Assembly (NCBI GenBank): GCA_900316525.1 | Contig: ONDF01000002.1 | Coordinates: 1 to 64,000 of the forward strand | Direction of reading: 5' to 3' | DNA from: an uncultured Bacteroidales bacterium | Lineage (GTDB): Bacteria > Bacteroidota > Bacteroidia > Bacteroidales > UBA932 | DNA: 64,000 nt | Shown here: piece after piece, positions 26,809 to 34,266 of the stretch | How the letters are laid out: the number at the start of each line of letters is the position of its first letter | Position numbering within the stretch: the first letter of the stretch is position 1 | The notes under the pieces: generated by a model | What the model was told of the DNA's origin: nothing | Databases searched by the model: none | The model's input: only the letters and a program-made list of their open reading frames with translations | Program-made: the position numbers and the translations under genes

Positions 26809-28503
26809 ATGAAAAAGCACAGCATCCTCCTTTCCCTGGCCCTGGCGCTTGTCGCCTGCGGCCCCGCCAAGGACGTCGAGGTCGGTCCCTACACCGTCTC
26901 CGTCATCGACAAGAACGTGTACCACATCCAGGATTACAACCACGAGAACCCGGCCGGCGAAGCATTTGACGCCGACGGGAAACTCGCCCACTTCAACAAC
27001 TGCTCGGACATCTACCTGGTTGTGGGCGAGCAGGAAGCGCTCCTCATCGACCTGTCCAATCCCATCGACTGGGCCGACAACGCCGCGGAATCGCTGCGGG
27101 CGCTGGTCGCCGAGCGCGTGGCGGGCAAGCCGCTCACGATCGCTTTCACCCACAACCACGGCGACCACACGGGCATGCTGCCGGCCTTCCTGGAGGAGGA
27201 TGTCCGTTTTGCGCTCCCGGAGGCCGATTTCGACCGTCTCGTGGCCCGGTTCCCGGAAGACCGGTACTTCTTCGTTAACGAAGGGGACGTCTTCGACCTG
27301 GGTGGCGTCCTGGTGGAGGCCATCGCCGTTCCGGGCCATACGGACGGATCGACGGTCTATTTCCTGCAGGACCAGGACCTGCTCTTCACGGGTGACGCCA
27401 TCGGCTCCGGCCACGGAGTCTGGATCTTCAACGAGAACGGCTTCAACCAGTATGTGTCCGCGGTGCCTCACCTGATTGCGGCGCTGGAGGAGCGGGGCGT
27501 GAACCCGGACAAGCTCAAGGTCTACGGCGGCCATTATTGGCAGAAAGACTGGCTCAAGCTCCCGAAAGGCCGCGAGCTGGGCATGGATTACATCCGTGAC
27601 ATGAAGGCGGTGCTGGACGAGATGGAGGCCGGGAAGGCCGCGACGGAGCCGTCGAACCTGGGCCGTCCGAACCTGGACACCTACTTCCGCCACGGCAACG
27701 CCATCGTGACCTGGAACGCCGCCGGCGCGGAGAAATACGCCCATCAATACCCGGAAACCTTCGTCTACCGCGACGAGAACATCGTTTTCCGCCAGATCGA
27801 CGAGCACACCTGGGAAGGCAACGGCCATCTCGTGTACAACGAGTCCGTCTATGTGGTCGAGGGCGAGGACAAGGCGCTCGTGATCGATGCGGGCACCGAG
27901 ATGCCGCACCTGAGCAAGGCCGTCGCGACCCTGACCGACAAGCCCCTCATGCTCGCGCTCACCCACGGCCATGGCGACCATGTGGGCGGCGCCATCTCCT
28001 TCCCGGAGGCCTGGATACACCCGGCCGATACGTTCATGATCAGCAGAGGCGCCCGCGCGTATGGGATGAAAATCAACCTCCTGTCCGACGGCGAGGTCAT
28101 CGACCTGGGAGGCCGGCAGATCGAGGTGCTCCACACCCCGGGCCATACCTCCGGCTCCGTCACTTTCTTCGACAAGGAGCATCACTACGGCTTCAGCGGC
28201 GACGCCTTCGGTTCCACGAACCTCCTGCTCTTCGCCGGCCCGTTCAGCACCCTGATCAATACCACTTCCCGGACGGCGAAGTACATGCAGAAGAACGGCA
28301 TCACGAAACTCTATCCCGGTCATTATCACGGCGACAACCCGGAGACGCTCCAGCGCGTGCTGGACGAGAAGAAGATGTCGGAGGAAGTCCTGAAAGGAAA
28401 GCGGAAGGGCACCCAGGACCCGTCCGCCAACAATGGCCTCAACAGCTACCTCTACGATTACGGCGTATACATCCGCTATAACGACCCTGAAGCACTCAAA
28501 TAA
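26809..28503 (+). CDS. Lipoprotein with two complete metallo-beta-lactamase-fold domains
   Basis: 564 residues; lipoprotein Cys17. Two MBL domains lie in tandem. Domain 1 (about 50-290) has HNHGDH at 115-120, PGHTDGS, FTGDAIGSG and YGGHYW. Domain 2 (about 325-530) has HGHGDH at 386-391, TPGHTSGS, FSGDAFGS and YPGHYHGD. Both keep the full two-metal ligand set, so both may be active. The family covers many hydrolases (esters, lactones, thioesters), so the substrate is unknown; a lipoprotein signal puts it in the periplasm or at the surface, among the glycosidases of the same operon. The start at 26809 is the only one that gives a signal peptide. Confidence 0.88.
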   Translation: MKKHSILLSLALALVACGPAKDVEVGPYTVSVIDKNVYHIQDYNHENPAGEAFDADGKLAHFNNCSDIYLVVGEQEALLIDLSNPIDWADNAAESLRALVAERVAGKPLTIAFTHNHGDHTGMLPAFLEEDVRFALPEADFDRLVARFPEDRYFFVNEGDVFDLGGVLVEAIAVPGHTDGSTVYFLQDQDLLFTGDAIGSGHGVWIFNENGFNQYVSAVPHLIAALEERGVNPDKLKVYGGHYWQKDWLKLPKGRELGMDYIRDMKAVLDEMEAGKAATEPSNLGRPNLDTYFRHGNAIVTWNAAGAEKYAHQYPETFVYRDENIVFRQIDEHTWEGNGHLVYNESVYVVEGEDKALVIDAGTEMPHLSKAVATLTDKPLMLALTHGHGDHVGGAISFPEAWIHPADTFMISRGARAYGMKINLLSDGEVIDLGGRQIEVLHTPGHTSGSVTFFDKEHHYGFSGDAFGSTNLLLFAGPFSTLINTTSRTAKYMQKNGITKLYPGHYHGDNPETLQRVLDEKKMSEEVLKGKRKGTQDPSANNGLNSYLYDYGVYIRYNDPEALK

Positions 28504-28508
28504 CAGCC

Positions 28509-29321
28509 ATGGTTCCTACAGCAAATCTCATCGTGATGGTCGTGAACGCCCTCTTGGGCTTCGCCATCCCCGTATTCCTGTGTTGGTGGGCGGTGAAAAA
28601 GCACCAAGCCAAGCTGTCCACGATCCTTATCGGCGCCGGCACCTTCGTCGTCTTCGCGCTGGTGCTGGAGTCGATCGTCCATCAAATCGTCCTCAAGGGC
28701 CCGAACGGGGCGGTCATCCAGGGGAAAACCCTGTACTACGCCCTCTACGGCGGCCTGATGGCCGGCATCTTCGAGGAAACGGGCCGGTTCCTGTCGATGA
28801 AGTTCCTCCTCAAGAAGGAACCCACCGAGACCAAGCCAGGCGTTTCTTACGGCCTCGGCCACGGGGGCGTGGAAATGGTCATCGTCTTCGGCATTTCGAT
28901 GATCTCCACCCTCACGATGGCCATCATGGTCAATCTCGGACAGACGGACACCCTGCTCTCCTCGGCGCCCGCGGAGGCGAAAGACCAGCTGACCGCCACG
29001 TTCGAGCAGCTCCAGACCACGAGCGCCGGCACCTACCTCCTCGGCCTCTGGGAGCGGTTCTCCGCACTCACCTTACACTTAGGCCTGTCCATCCTCGTTT
29101 GGGCGGCCGTCCGGAAGGGCGGGAAGTGGCTCTGGCTCTTCCCCGCCGCCATCCTGCTGCACGCCCTGGTGGACGGCCTGGCCGTCATCCTGTCCAAGAC
29201 CGGCGCCAGCATGGTCACGGTGGAGCTGATCATCATGGCCCTGGCCATCGCCGTCGCCGCCCTCGCCTGGGTGGTCGCCCGAAGGGCGTTCCCGGCGAAG
29301 GCGGCGGCTGCCACAGAATAA
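28509..29321 (+). CDS. YhfC-family intramembrane glutamic-type protease-like protein
   Basis: 270 residues with about seven transmembrane helices. The motifs of the YhfC branch of the CPBP/ABI-like intramembrane proteases are present: E89-E90-X-X-R93 in IFEETGRFL, GHGGVE (H118, E122) and HALVDG (H218, D222). These Glu and His residues form the proposed catalytic site. The target is unknown. It starts 5 bp after the stop of the MBL gene and is the last gene of the GH43-GH97-MBL operon; the next gene converges. Confidence 0.85.
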   Translation: MVPTANLIVMVVNALLGFAIPVFLCWWAVKKHQAKLSTILIGAGTFVVFALVLESIVHQIVLKGPNGAVIQGKTLYYALYGGLMAGIFEETGRFLSMKFLLKKEPTETKPGVSYGLGHGGVEMVIVFGISMISTLTMAIMVNLGQTDTLLSSAPAEAKDQLTATFEQLQTTSAGTYLLGLWERFSALTLHLGLSILVWAAVRKGGKWLWLFPAAILLHALVDGLAVILSKTGASMVTVELIIMALAIAVAALAWVVARRAFPAKAAAATE

Positions 29322-29327
29322 TCCACT

Positions 29328-30617
29328 TTATCTGATCTTCTCGAACGCCTGCGAGAGGTCGGCGATGAGGTCGTCCACGTGCTCCGTGCCGATGGACAGG
29401 CGGATCGTGCTCTGGTAGATGCCCTGGTCCGTGAGCTCGGCTTCCGTGAGCTGCGAATGCGTCGTGGTCGCGGGGTGGATGACGAGCGATTTCACGTCCG
29501 CCACGTTGGCGAGGAGGGAGAAGATTTCCAGCGAGTCGATGAACTTGAAGGCTTCTTCCTTGCCGCCCTTGATCTCGAAGGTGAAGATGGAGCCGCCGCC
29601 GTTCGGGAAATACTTCTGGTACGTCGCGTGGTCGGGATGGTCCGGCAGGGACGGGTGGTTGACCTTCGCCACCTGCGGGTGCTTGGACAGGAAGTCCACG
29701 ATTTTCAGCGCGTTGGCCACGTGCCGCTCCACGCGCAGGGAGAGCGTTTCCAGGCCCTGCAGGAAGATGAAGCAGCTCACCGGGGAGAGCGTCGCGCCGG
29801 TGTCCCGGAGCAGGATGGCGCGGGCGCGGGTGATGTAGGCGGCGGGGCCGACGGCATCGGCAAAGACGATCCCGTGGTAGCTGTTCTCCGGCTCCGTGAA
29901 CTGCGGGAACTTGCCGGATGCCTTCCAGTCGAACTTGCCGGAGTCCACGATGACGCCGCCGATGGTGGTGCCGTGACCGCCGATGAACTTGGTCGCGGAA
30001 TGGACCACGATGTCCGCGCCCAGCTCGATGGGCCGGAGCAGGAACGGGGTCGCGAAGGTGTTGTCCACCACGAGCGGAATCTGGTGCCGATGGGCGATCG
30101 CCGCCACCTTCTCGATGTCGATGACGTTGCCGTTGGGGTTGCCGAAGGTCTCGATGAACAGGAGCTTCGTCTCCGGGCGGATGGCCTTCTCGAAGTTATT
30201 CAGGTCGGCCGGGTCCACGAAGGTGGTCGAAATGCCGTAAGGGACGAGCGTGTGCTGCAGGAGGTCGTAGGTGCCGCCGTAGATGGTCTTGGCCGCCACG
30301 ACGTGGTCCCCCGCGCGGGTGATGTTGAGGATCGCGTAAGTGATGGCGGCGGCGCCGGAGGCCACGGCCAGCGCGCCCACGCCGCCTTCCAGCGCGGCGA
30401 TGCGCTGCTCCAGGATGTCCTGGGTGGTGTTGGTCAGGCGGCTGTAGATGTTGCCGGGGTCCGCCAGGCCGAAGCGCGCGGCGGCGTGCGCGCTGTTATG
30501 GAAGACATAGGAGGAAGTCTGGTAAATCGGAACCGCGCGAGCGTCGGAAGCGGGATCGGCGTGCTCCTGACCCACGTGGAGCTGAAGGGTTTCGAAGTGG
30601 AGTTTCTGCGTTGCCAT
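29328..30617 (-). CDS. metY: O-acetylhomoserine sulfhydrylase (homocysteine synthase)
   Basis: 429 residues, the usual length for MetY. The PLP enzyme makes L-homocysteine from O-acetyl-L-homoserine and sulfide in the cytoplasm, for methionine synthesis. Typical motifs: FETLQLHVGQEHADPASDARAVPIYQTSSYVF at the start, the glycine-rich loop ALASGAAAI-type segment (VASGAAAITYAIL), and the PLP-binding lysine in HSATKFIGGHGTTIGG. The closing IRLSIGTEHVDDLIADLSQAF is also typical. A TAACTTTG promoter lies 22 bp upstream. The divergent Lrp/AsnC gene may respond to amino acids and control it, which is inference from position. Confidence 0.96.
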   Translation of the reverse strand: MATQKLHFETLQLHVGQEHADPASDARAVPIYQTSSYVFHNSAHAAARFGLADPGNIYSRLTNTTQDILEQRIAALEGGVGALAVASGAAAITYAILNITRAGDHVVAAKTIYGGTYDLLQHTLVPYGISTTFVDPADLNNFEKAIRPETKLLFIETFGNPNGNVIDIEKVAAIAHRHQIPLVVDNTFATPFLLRPIELGADIVVHSATKFIGGHGTTIGGVIVDSGKFDWKASGKFPQFTEPENSYHGIVFADAVGPAAYITRARAILLRDTGATLSPVSCFIFLQGLETLSLRVERHVANALKIVDFLSKHPQVAKVNHPSLPDHPDHATYQKYFPNGGGSIFTFEIKGGKEEAFKFIDSLEIFSLLANVADVKSLVIHPATTTHSQLTEAELTDQGIYQSTIRLSIGTEHVDDLIADLSQAFEKIR

Positions 30618-30639
30618 AATTCGTGTGTTTTTCTGCTTG

Positions 30640-30647
30640 CAAAGTTA
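30640..30647 (-). promoter_or_regulatory. -7 type promoter box for metY
   Basis: TAACTTTG on the minus strand, 22 bp upstream of the ATG at 30617. Confidence 0.55.
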
Positions 30648-30772
30648 TGGTGCGAAGATTTTTCAAACAAGAAACTTGGAAAAATAGGTGTTTTCCGCTA
30701 AATTTACCACCAGCAGCAGGGAAACCGTTCACATAGACTGTGGATAAAGCCCCCCTGGCAGATGAATCCACC

Positions 30773-31237
30773 ATGGCCGAAATCATCGACAAGACTGACA
30801 TTCAGATCCTTCGCGTCCTCCAGGAGAACGCCCGCATCACCGTCAAGGACCTCGCCCTCAAGGTCCACCTCTCCCCGACCCCGGTCTTCGAACGCCTCCA
30901 CCGGCTGGAGAACGAAGGCTACATCCGCAAGTACACGGCCGTCCTGGACGCCGCCAAGCTCGGCCGCGGCTTCCTCGTCTTCTGCAGCGTCCGCCTCCGC
31001 CGCATGGGCAAGGACATCGCCAACGATTTCGTGAACCGGGTCAAGGATATTCCCGAAGTGGCCGAATGCTACAACATCTCCGGCGACTTCGACTACCTCC
31101 TGAAGATCTACGCCCCCGACATGCAGTACTACAACAACTTCCTCATCAACACCCTCGGCACCATCGACAGCCTCGGCTCCGTCCAGAGCTCCTTCGTGAT
31201 GAGCGAAATCAAGAACAGCTGCGGCCTGCCGCTGTAG
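30773..31237 (+). CDS. Lrp/AsnC-family transcriptional regulator
   Basis: 154 residues from the ATG at 30773; a GTG at 30740 would add 11 residues unlike the family and is less likely. Residues 1-60 are the AsnC-type winged HTH (DKTDIQILRVLQENARITVKDLALKVHLSPTPVFERLHRLENEGYI). Residues 70-150 are the RAM ligand-binding and oligomerisation domain (VAECYNISGDFDYLLKIYAPDMQYYNNF), with the Gly-Asp-Phe-Asp-Tyr-Leu motif that forms the effector pocket. It forms dimers or octamers that respond to amino acids. It stands divergent to metY with 155 bp between starts. Confidence 0.93.
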   Translation: MAEIIDKTDIQILRVLQENARITVKDLALKVHLSPTPVFERLHRLENEGYIRKYTAVLDAAKLGRGFLVFCSVRLRRMGKDIANDFVNRVKDIPEVAECYNISGDFDYLLKIYAPDMQYYNNFLINTLGTIDSLGSVQSSFVMSEIKNSCGLPL

Positions 31238-31258
31238 GCGCCGGTGGGGCCGAGTCAT

Positions 31259-31439
31259 GGCGCAGGTCGTGCCCAATTTTGGCGCAGGTGGGATTTTTGG
31301 GGTGGGACCTGCGCCAGCACAACGCACAGAACCGCGATTCACGGCGCAGGTCCCCACCATTTTTCCTCACCTGCGCCAAAACCCCTATACACCTGCACCA
31401 ACAATCAGCACCACCTGCGCCAATGATTGGGACCACCTG
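31259..31439. repeat. Phased 10-bp repeats GGCGCAGGTG / CACCTGCGCC, 22-bp period
   Basis: Forward copies (GGCGCAGGT) start at 31259, 31281 and 31343. Inverted copies start at 31306 (gACCTGCGCC), 31368, 31390 (CACCTGCACC) and 31412, with a partial CACCTG at 31434. The last four are exactly 22 bp apart, as are the first two forward copies. The pair 31281/31306 recurs 62 bp on at 31343/31368 as an inverted near-copy of about 39 bp. TTTTGGCGCAGGTG at 31277-31290 is a perfect 14-bp inverted match to 31368-31381. Confidence 0.85.
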
Positions 31440-31480
31440 AAGAATGGGCTCCATCATCTTGATAGATTGGAGAAGCTGAA

Positions 31481-31564
31481 GGGGAAGGGCGCCTCCGCGA
31501 GCGGGACGCTCGCTTCCGTCATCGACGGATAGGGGCCGGAAAGGCCCCGGAGGCGCCCTTCCCC
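31481..31564. repeat. Cloverleaf-like inverted-repeat element (four-way junction)
   Basis: An outer perfect stem pairs 31481-31496 with 31549-31564 (16 bp, extendable to 17). Inside are three perfect hairpins: 31497-31503/31507-31513 (7 bp, 3-nt loop), 31516-31520/31524-31528 (5 bp, 3-nt loop) and 31532-31537/31543-31548 (6 bp, 5-nt loop). Only five bases (31514-31515, 31529-31531) lie unpaired between helices. It lacks tRNA landmarks. It could be a structured RNA, a mobile palindromic repeat or a cruciform recombination site; the fold is possible on either strand. Confidence 0.8.
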
Positions 31565-31645
31565 CAACCTTTCCACTATACCACCCCACTTCGCCAAACT
31601 GCCGCACATGGACGCCCACAGGAAGGCCCTGCAAGGCCACTTGAT

Positions 31646-31679
31646 GTGCGCCAAGGGCCGATTACGGCCTGTGGCGCAC
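31646..31679. repeat. Two-step hairpin
   Basis: GTGCGCCA (31646-31653) pairs with TGGCGCAC (31672-31679), and inside it GGCCG (31656-31660) pairs with CGGCC (31665-31669) around a 4-nt loop. The core 11-mer AAGGGCCGATT (31653-31663) recurs at 31737-31747. Confidence 0.65.
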
Positions 31680-31730
31680 CGCAACCACCGGCACAGCACA
31701 CAGAACAGGCACTCCCGTGCGGCTGTTTGG

Positions 31731-31751
31731 CGGCCTAAGGGCCGATTTAGG
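31731..31751. repeat. Hairpin with alternative pairings
   Basis: CGGCC (31731-31735) pairs with GGCCG (31740-31744), or alternatively CCTAA (31734-31738) with TTAGG (31747-31751). It shares AAGGGCCGATT with the hairpin 90 bp upstream and lies just before the promoter-like box of the gene at 31802. Confidence 0.5.
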
Positions 31752-31775
31752 CGCGGAATTGGCACGAAAAATGCG

Positions 31776-31783
31776 TATCTTGC
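31776..31783 (+). promoter_or_regulatory. Probable -7 promoter box (TATCTTGC)
   Basis: 18 bp upstream of the ATG at 31802; same one-base-short variant as at 11048 and 13201. Confidence 0.4.
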
Positions 31784-31801
31784 AACAGAATTCTTAACGT
31801 C

Positions 31802-32140
31802 ATGGCTATGCGCGAAATCCTTTATGATACCAAGCCCCTCCCCGAGGAGCCTGACGATCTCGTGGTCATCAACCCCACACGAGTCAACGAACCTGACGGC
31901 GCTATCCTGGTGTACCGGAAGGAAGGCGTCCTGGTGTTCGACGGGAAGCAGATTCCCATCGGCAAGATTGCCGAGGGGTATGTGTCCAACAGCAACAACA
32001 ATCCCTATCTGCCGGTGTCGTACCACATCCTGCTGGCGATGGACGACCAGAATATCGTCCACATCCCGGCGGGGCAGGACTTCGAATGGGCCCAGGAGGC
32101 CCTGAAACAGCTGCAGGCGGCGATGGCACCCCAGGAATAG
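31802..32140 (+). CDS. Small protein of unknown function
   Basis: 112 residues; the second ATG at 31808 is an equally good start. I do not recognise it. It is acidic, has no signal peptide, membrane segment or cysteine, and has alternating short strands (AILVYRKEGVLVFDGKQIPIGKIAEGYV) followed by an amphipathic helix near the end (FEWAQEALKQLQAAM). The strand pattern suggests a small beta-rich domain. It has its own promoter-like box and converges with the DUF389 gene with 39 bp between them. Codon use matches its neighbours, so I judge it a real gene. No function can be assigned. Confidence 0.65.
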   Translation: MAMREILYDTKPLPEEPDDLVVINPTRVNEPDGAILVYRKEGVLVFDGKQIPIGKIAEGYVSNSNNNPYLPVSYHILLAMDDQNIVHIPAGQDFEWAQEALKQLQAAMAPQE

Positions 32141-32179
32141 CCGCGCGGCCCGTGGCTGGGCGGCTGACAACGAAGCGGC

Positions 32180-33349
32180 CTACGGCTTAGGCTCGGCCGG
32201 ATTGATGGGGACGGTCGGGTCCACGACCAACGACTCCACCAGCCGGGTCAGGGAATCCAGGCGGGCCTGGATGTGGTCCAGCTGCGCTTCCTTCTCCGCC
32301 ATGTCGCGGTCCGTCTTGTCATAGATTTCCCGGATCATCTCGTTCATTTCCTCCCCGGTCATTCCGAGGGAGTGCTCCTTGATGACCAGCTGGTTGTCCT
32401 TGATCTTGTGGTCCCGGGCCGATGCGTAGAAGGCCGTCTGGGCCTCGAAGGACAGGGGCTCGCCGGTCAGGGAAATCTCCACCTTGCGCCCGTGGTCGTT
32501 GTAGATGCGCCAGTCATAGATGTAGGAGCGGGAAACCAGCCGGTTCTCCCGGACGAAGGCTTCCACGTTCCGCTCGAAGTTGTTGTCCTTCACCATGACG
32601 ATGGCGGAAATGATGCTCGGGATGACGACGATGGCGATGATGGTGCTCATCAGATTGCGGCGCTTCACGGCCAGGGCCGGGTCGATGCCCGTCACCGTCT
32701 TGAAACGCAAGTACTTGACCATCACATAGGTAGCCAGGGTGATGAAGACCGCGTTGATGATGAACAGGTACATCGCCCCGAGGAAGAAGTGCATGTTCAG
32801 GCAGGACAGGCCGTAGCCCGCGGTGCACAGGGGCGGCATCAAGGCCGTCGCGATGGCGACGCCCGCGATGGCCGTCCCGCGTTCCTTGCGGCTGTTCTCC
32901 AGGATGCCGGCCAGGCCGCCGAACAGGGCGATCAGGACGTCATAGATGGTGGGACTCGTGCGGGCCTCCAGCTCCGTGGGATTGATCAGGTCCAGCGGCG
33001 ACACGAGGAAGAACAGGGTCGACGCGCCCAGCGAGATGAGCACCATCACCAGGACGTTCTTGACGGCCGCCTTCAGCAGGTCCACGTCGTTGGTGCCGAT
33101 GGCCAGGCCCGTGCCGATGATCGGCCCCATCAGCGGGGAGATGAGCATCGCGCCGATGATCACCGCCGTCGAGTTCACGTTCAGGCCGACGGACGCAATG
33201 ATGATCGAGAACGCCAGGATCCAGGCGTTGGGGCCCCGGAACCAGATGGCGCTCTTGATGCGCTGCGCCGCATCGTCGGTGTCTATGTGGTCGTAGATGT
33301 TCGCGTAATAGCGAAACGTCCGCTTCAGATCGTTCTTGTCCCATTTCAT
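32180..33349 (-). CDS. DUF389-family membrane protein
   Basis: 389 residues from the ATG complementary to 33347-33349; the longer open frame runs antisense into the next gene. After a short soluble N-terminus come about six transmembrane helices carrying DUF389 hallmarks: NSTAVIIGAMLISPLMGPIIGTGLAIG (about 58-84) and GVAIATALMPPLCTAGYGL (about 167-185). The C-terminal third is soluble and ends in a helical, probably coiled-coil segment (AEKEAQLDHIQARLDSLTRLVESLV) and a Pro-rich tail. The family function is unknown. A TATCTTG box (33358-33364, minus) sits 8 bp upstream. Confidence 0.9.
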   Translation of the reverse strand: MKWDKNDLKRTFRYYANIYDHIDTDDAAQRIKSAIWFRGPNAWILAFSIIIASVGLNVNSTAVIIGAMLISPLMGPIIGTGLAIGTNDVDLLKAAVKNVLVMVLISLGASTLFFLVSPLDLINPTELEARTSPTIYDVLIALFGGLAGILENSRKERGTAIAGVAIATALMPPLCTAGYGLSCLNMHFFLGAMYLFIINAVFITLATYVMVKYLRFKTVTGIDPALAVKRRNLMSTIIAIVVIPSIISAIVMVKDNNFERNVEAFVRENRLVSRSYIYDWRIYNDHGRKVEISLTGEPLSFEAQTAFYASARDHKIKDNQLVIKEHSLGMTGEEMNEMIREIYDKTDRDMAEKEAQLDHIQARLDSLTRLVESLVVDPTVPINPAEPKP

Positions 33350-33405
33350 AACGACCGCAAGATAAGGATTTTTCGGGGGTCTTGCAAAAGCCGGAGCCCC
33401 GGCCG

Positions 33406-34263
33406 TTACAGCGCGGTGATGGAATAGAGGAAGCTGTACTTGTCTTCGGGGGCGACGCGGTGGATGTAGGTGCGGTCGGCAATGTCGCCGGTGAAGCCCT
33501 TCTTGTCGCAGAGGCCGTTCCAGGGTTCCAGGCACACGAACGGGCAGCCCGGCTTGTAGGGCGCCCAGATGCCGTAGGCCTCCGCCAGCGGGCTGTCCAC
33601 GCGCAGGAAGGCCTTCCCTTCCTTGTCGCAAAGCTCCGTGGCCGCCACCTGCATCTCCTCGATAATCAGGGCATCGTGTGCGAAGGTCTCGTTCGTGACC
33701 GGCATTTCCGCCGGCAGGTGGACGGGCTCCGGCCGGGGCACGCGGTTGCCGTCCTCCAGGTCGGAGACGACGACGGGGCACACGGGCCGGCCGCAGGCGT
33801 CGTAATAGCGGACGTAGCCGTGGACAGCGTCCGCCGGGTCGTAATCCGGGAGCGTGAAGGCGGGGTGCGCACCGATCTGGGCGTACAGGTCGCGCTTGTC
33901 CAGGTTCACGACCGTCCAAATGATGTCCACCCGGTTTTCGTCCAGCTTATACTGCGCCTCCAGCGCGAAACGGTAAGGGTAGTTTTCCGGCTGGACGTCC
34001 TTCATCACCAGCACTCCTTCCCCGGCTTCCTCGAACTCACAGTCGCGGGCGAAGCCGTGCTGCTTCATCGTAAACACCTGGCCGTCAATGCGAATCTCGT
34101 TGTTGAAGGGCTTGCCTACCGCCGGGAAAAGGATCGGGGCGTGGCGGTTCCAGAACTTCGCGTCGCCGTTCCACATATACTCCCGGCCCTTCCGGACCAG
34201 GCTCACCAGCTCCGCGCCGTGCGGAGCCACTTCGATGGATATGATGTTGTTGGAAAGCTTCAT
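33406..34263 (-). CDS. Aldose 1-epimerase family protein (LacX-like)
   Basis: 285 residues, cytoplasmic (no signal peptide). It has the fold landmarks of the galactose mutarotase superfamily: an N-terminal IEVAPHGAELVSLVRKGREYMWNGDAKFW, a histidine motif in MKQHGFARD, and the second catalytic His in AQIGAHPAFTLPD with a Glu in FVCLEPWNGLCDK. This subgroup is poorly characterised and may act on sugar phosphates or other hexoses. It lies 3 bp downstream of the alpha/beta hydrolase gene on the same strand and so is cotranscribed. Confidence 0.88.
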   Translation of the reverse strand: MKLSNNIISIEVAPHGAELVSLVRKGREYMWNGDAKFWNRHAPILFPAVGKPFNNEIRIDGQVFTMKQHGFARDCEFEEAGEGVLVMKDVQPENYPYRFALEAQYKLDENRVDIIWTVVNLDKRDLYAQIGAHPAFTLPDYDPADAVHGYVRYYDACGRPVCPVVVSDLEDGNRVPRPEPVHLPAEMPVTNETFAHDALIIEEMQVAATELCDKEGKAFLRVDSPLAEAYGIWAPYKPGCPFVCLEPWNGLCDKKGFTGDIADRTYIHRVAPEDKYSFLYSITAL

Positions 34264-34266
34264 CGT

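Larger units (their letters stand above)
31238..31801. other. Long intergenic region with structured repeats
   Basis: 564 bp without a credible gene between the Lrp/AsnC stop and the small gene at 31802; it is the only gap over 300 bp in the window. Open frames here are short and their translations look like nothing known. The stretch holds, from left to right, a set of CACCTGCGCC-type repeats (31259-31439), a four-way-junction fold (31481-31564), two smaller hairpins sharing the 11-mer AAGGGCCGATT (31646-31679, 31731-31751) and a promoter-like box at 31776. Confidence 0.85.

Noticed and set aside
30740..30772. GTG start of the Lrp/AsnC gene
   Set aside because: It adds 11 residues absent from the family; the ATG at 30773 places the HTH at the usual distance from the N-terminus.
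31259..31439. CRISPR array
   Set aside because: Repeats are only about 10 bp, occur in both orientations, and there are no cas genes or uniform spacers.
31481..31564. tRNA or tmRNA
   Set aside because: The outer stem is 16-17 bp rather than 7, loops are 3-5 bases, and there is no T-loop GTTCGA-type motif or plausible anticodon arm.
33350..33919. N-terminal extension of the DUF389 protein
   Set aside because: The added 190 residues are antisense to the aldose epimerase gene and Arg/Pro-rich; the family start is at MKWDKND.
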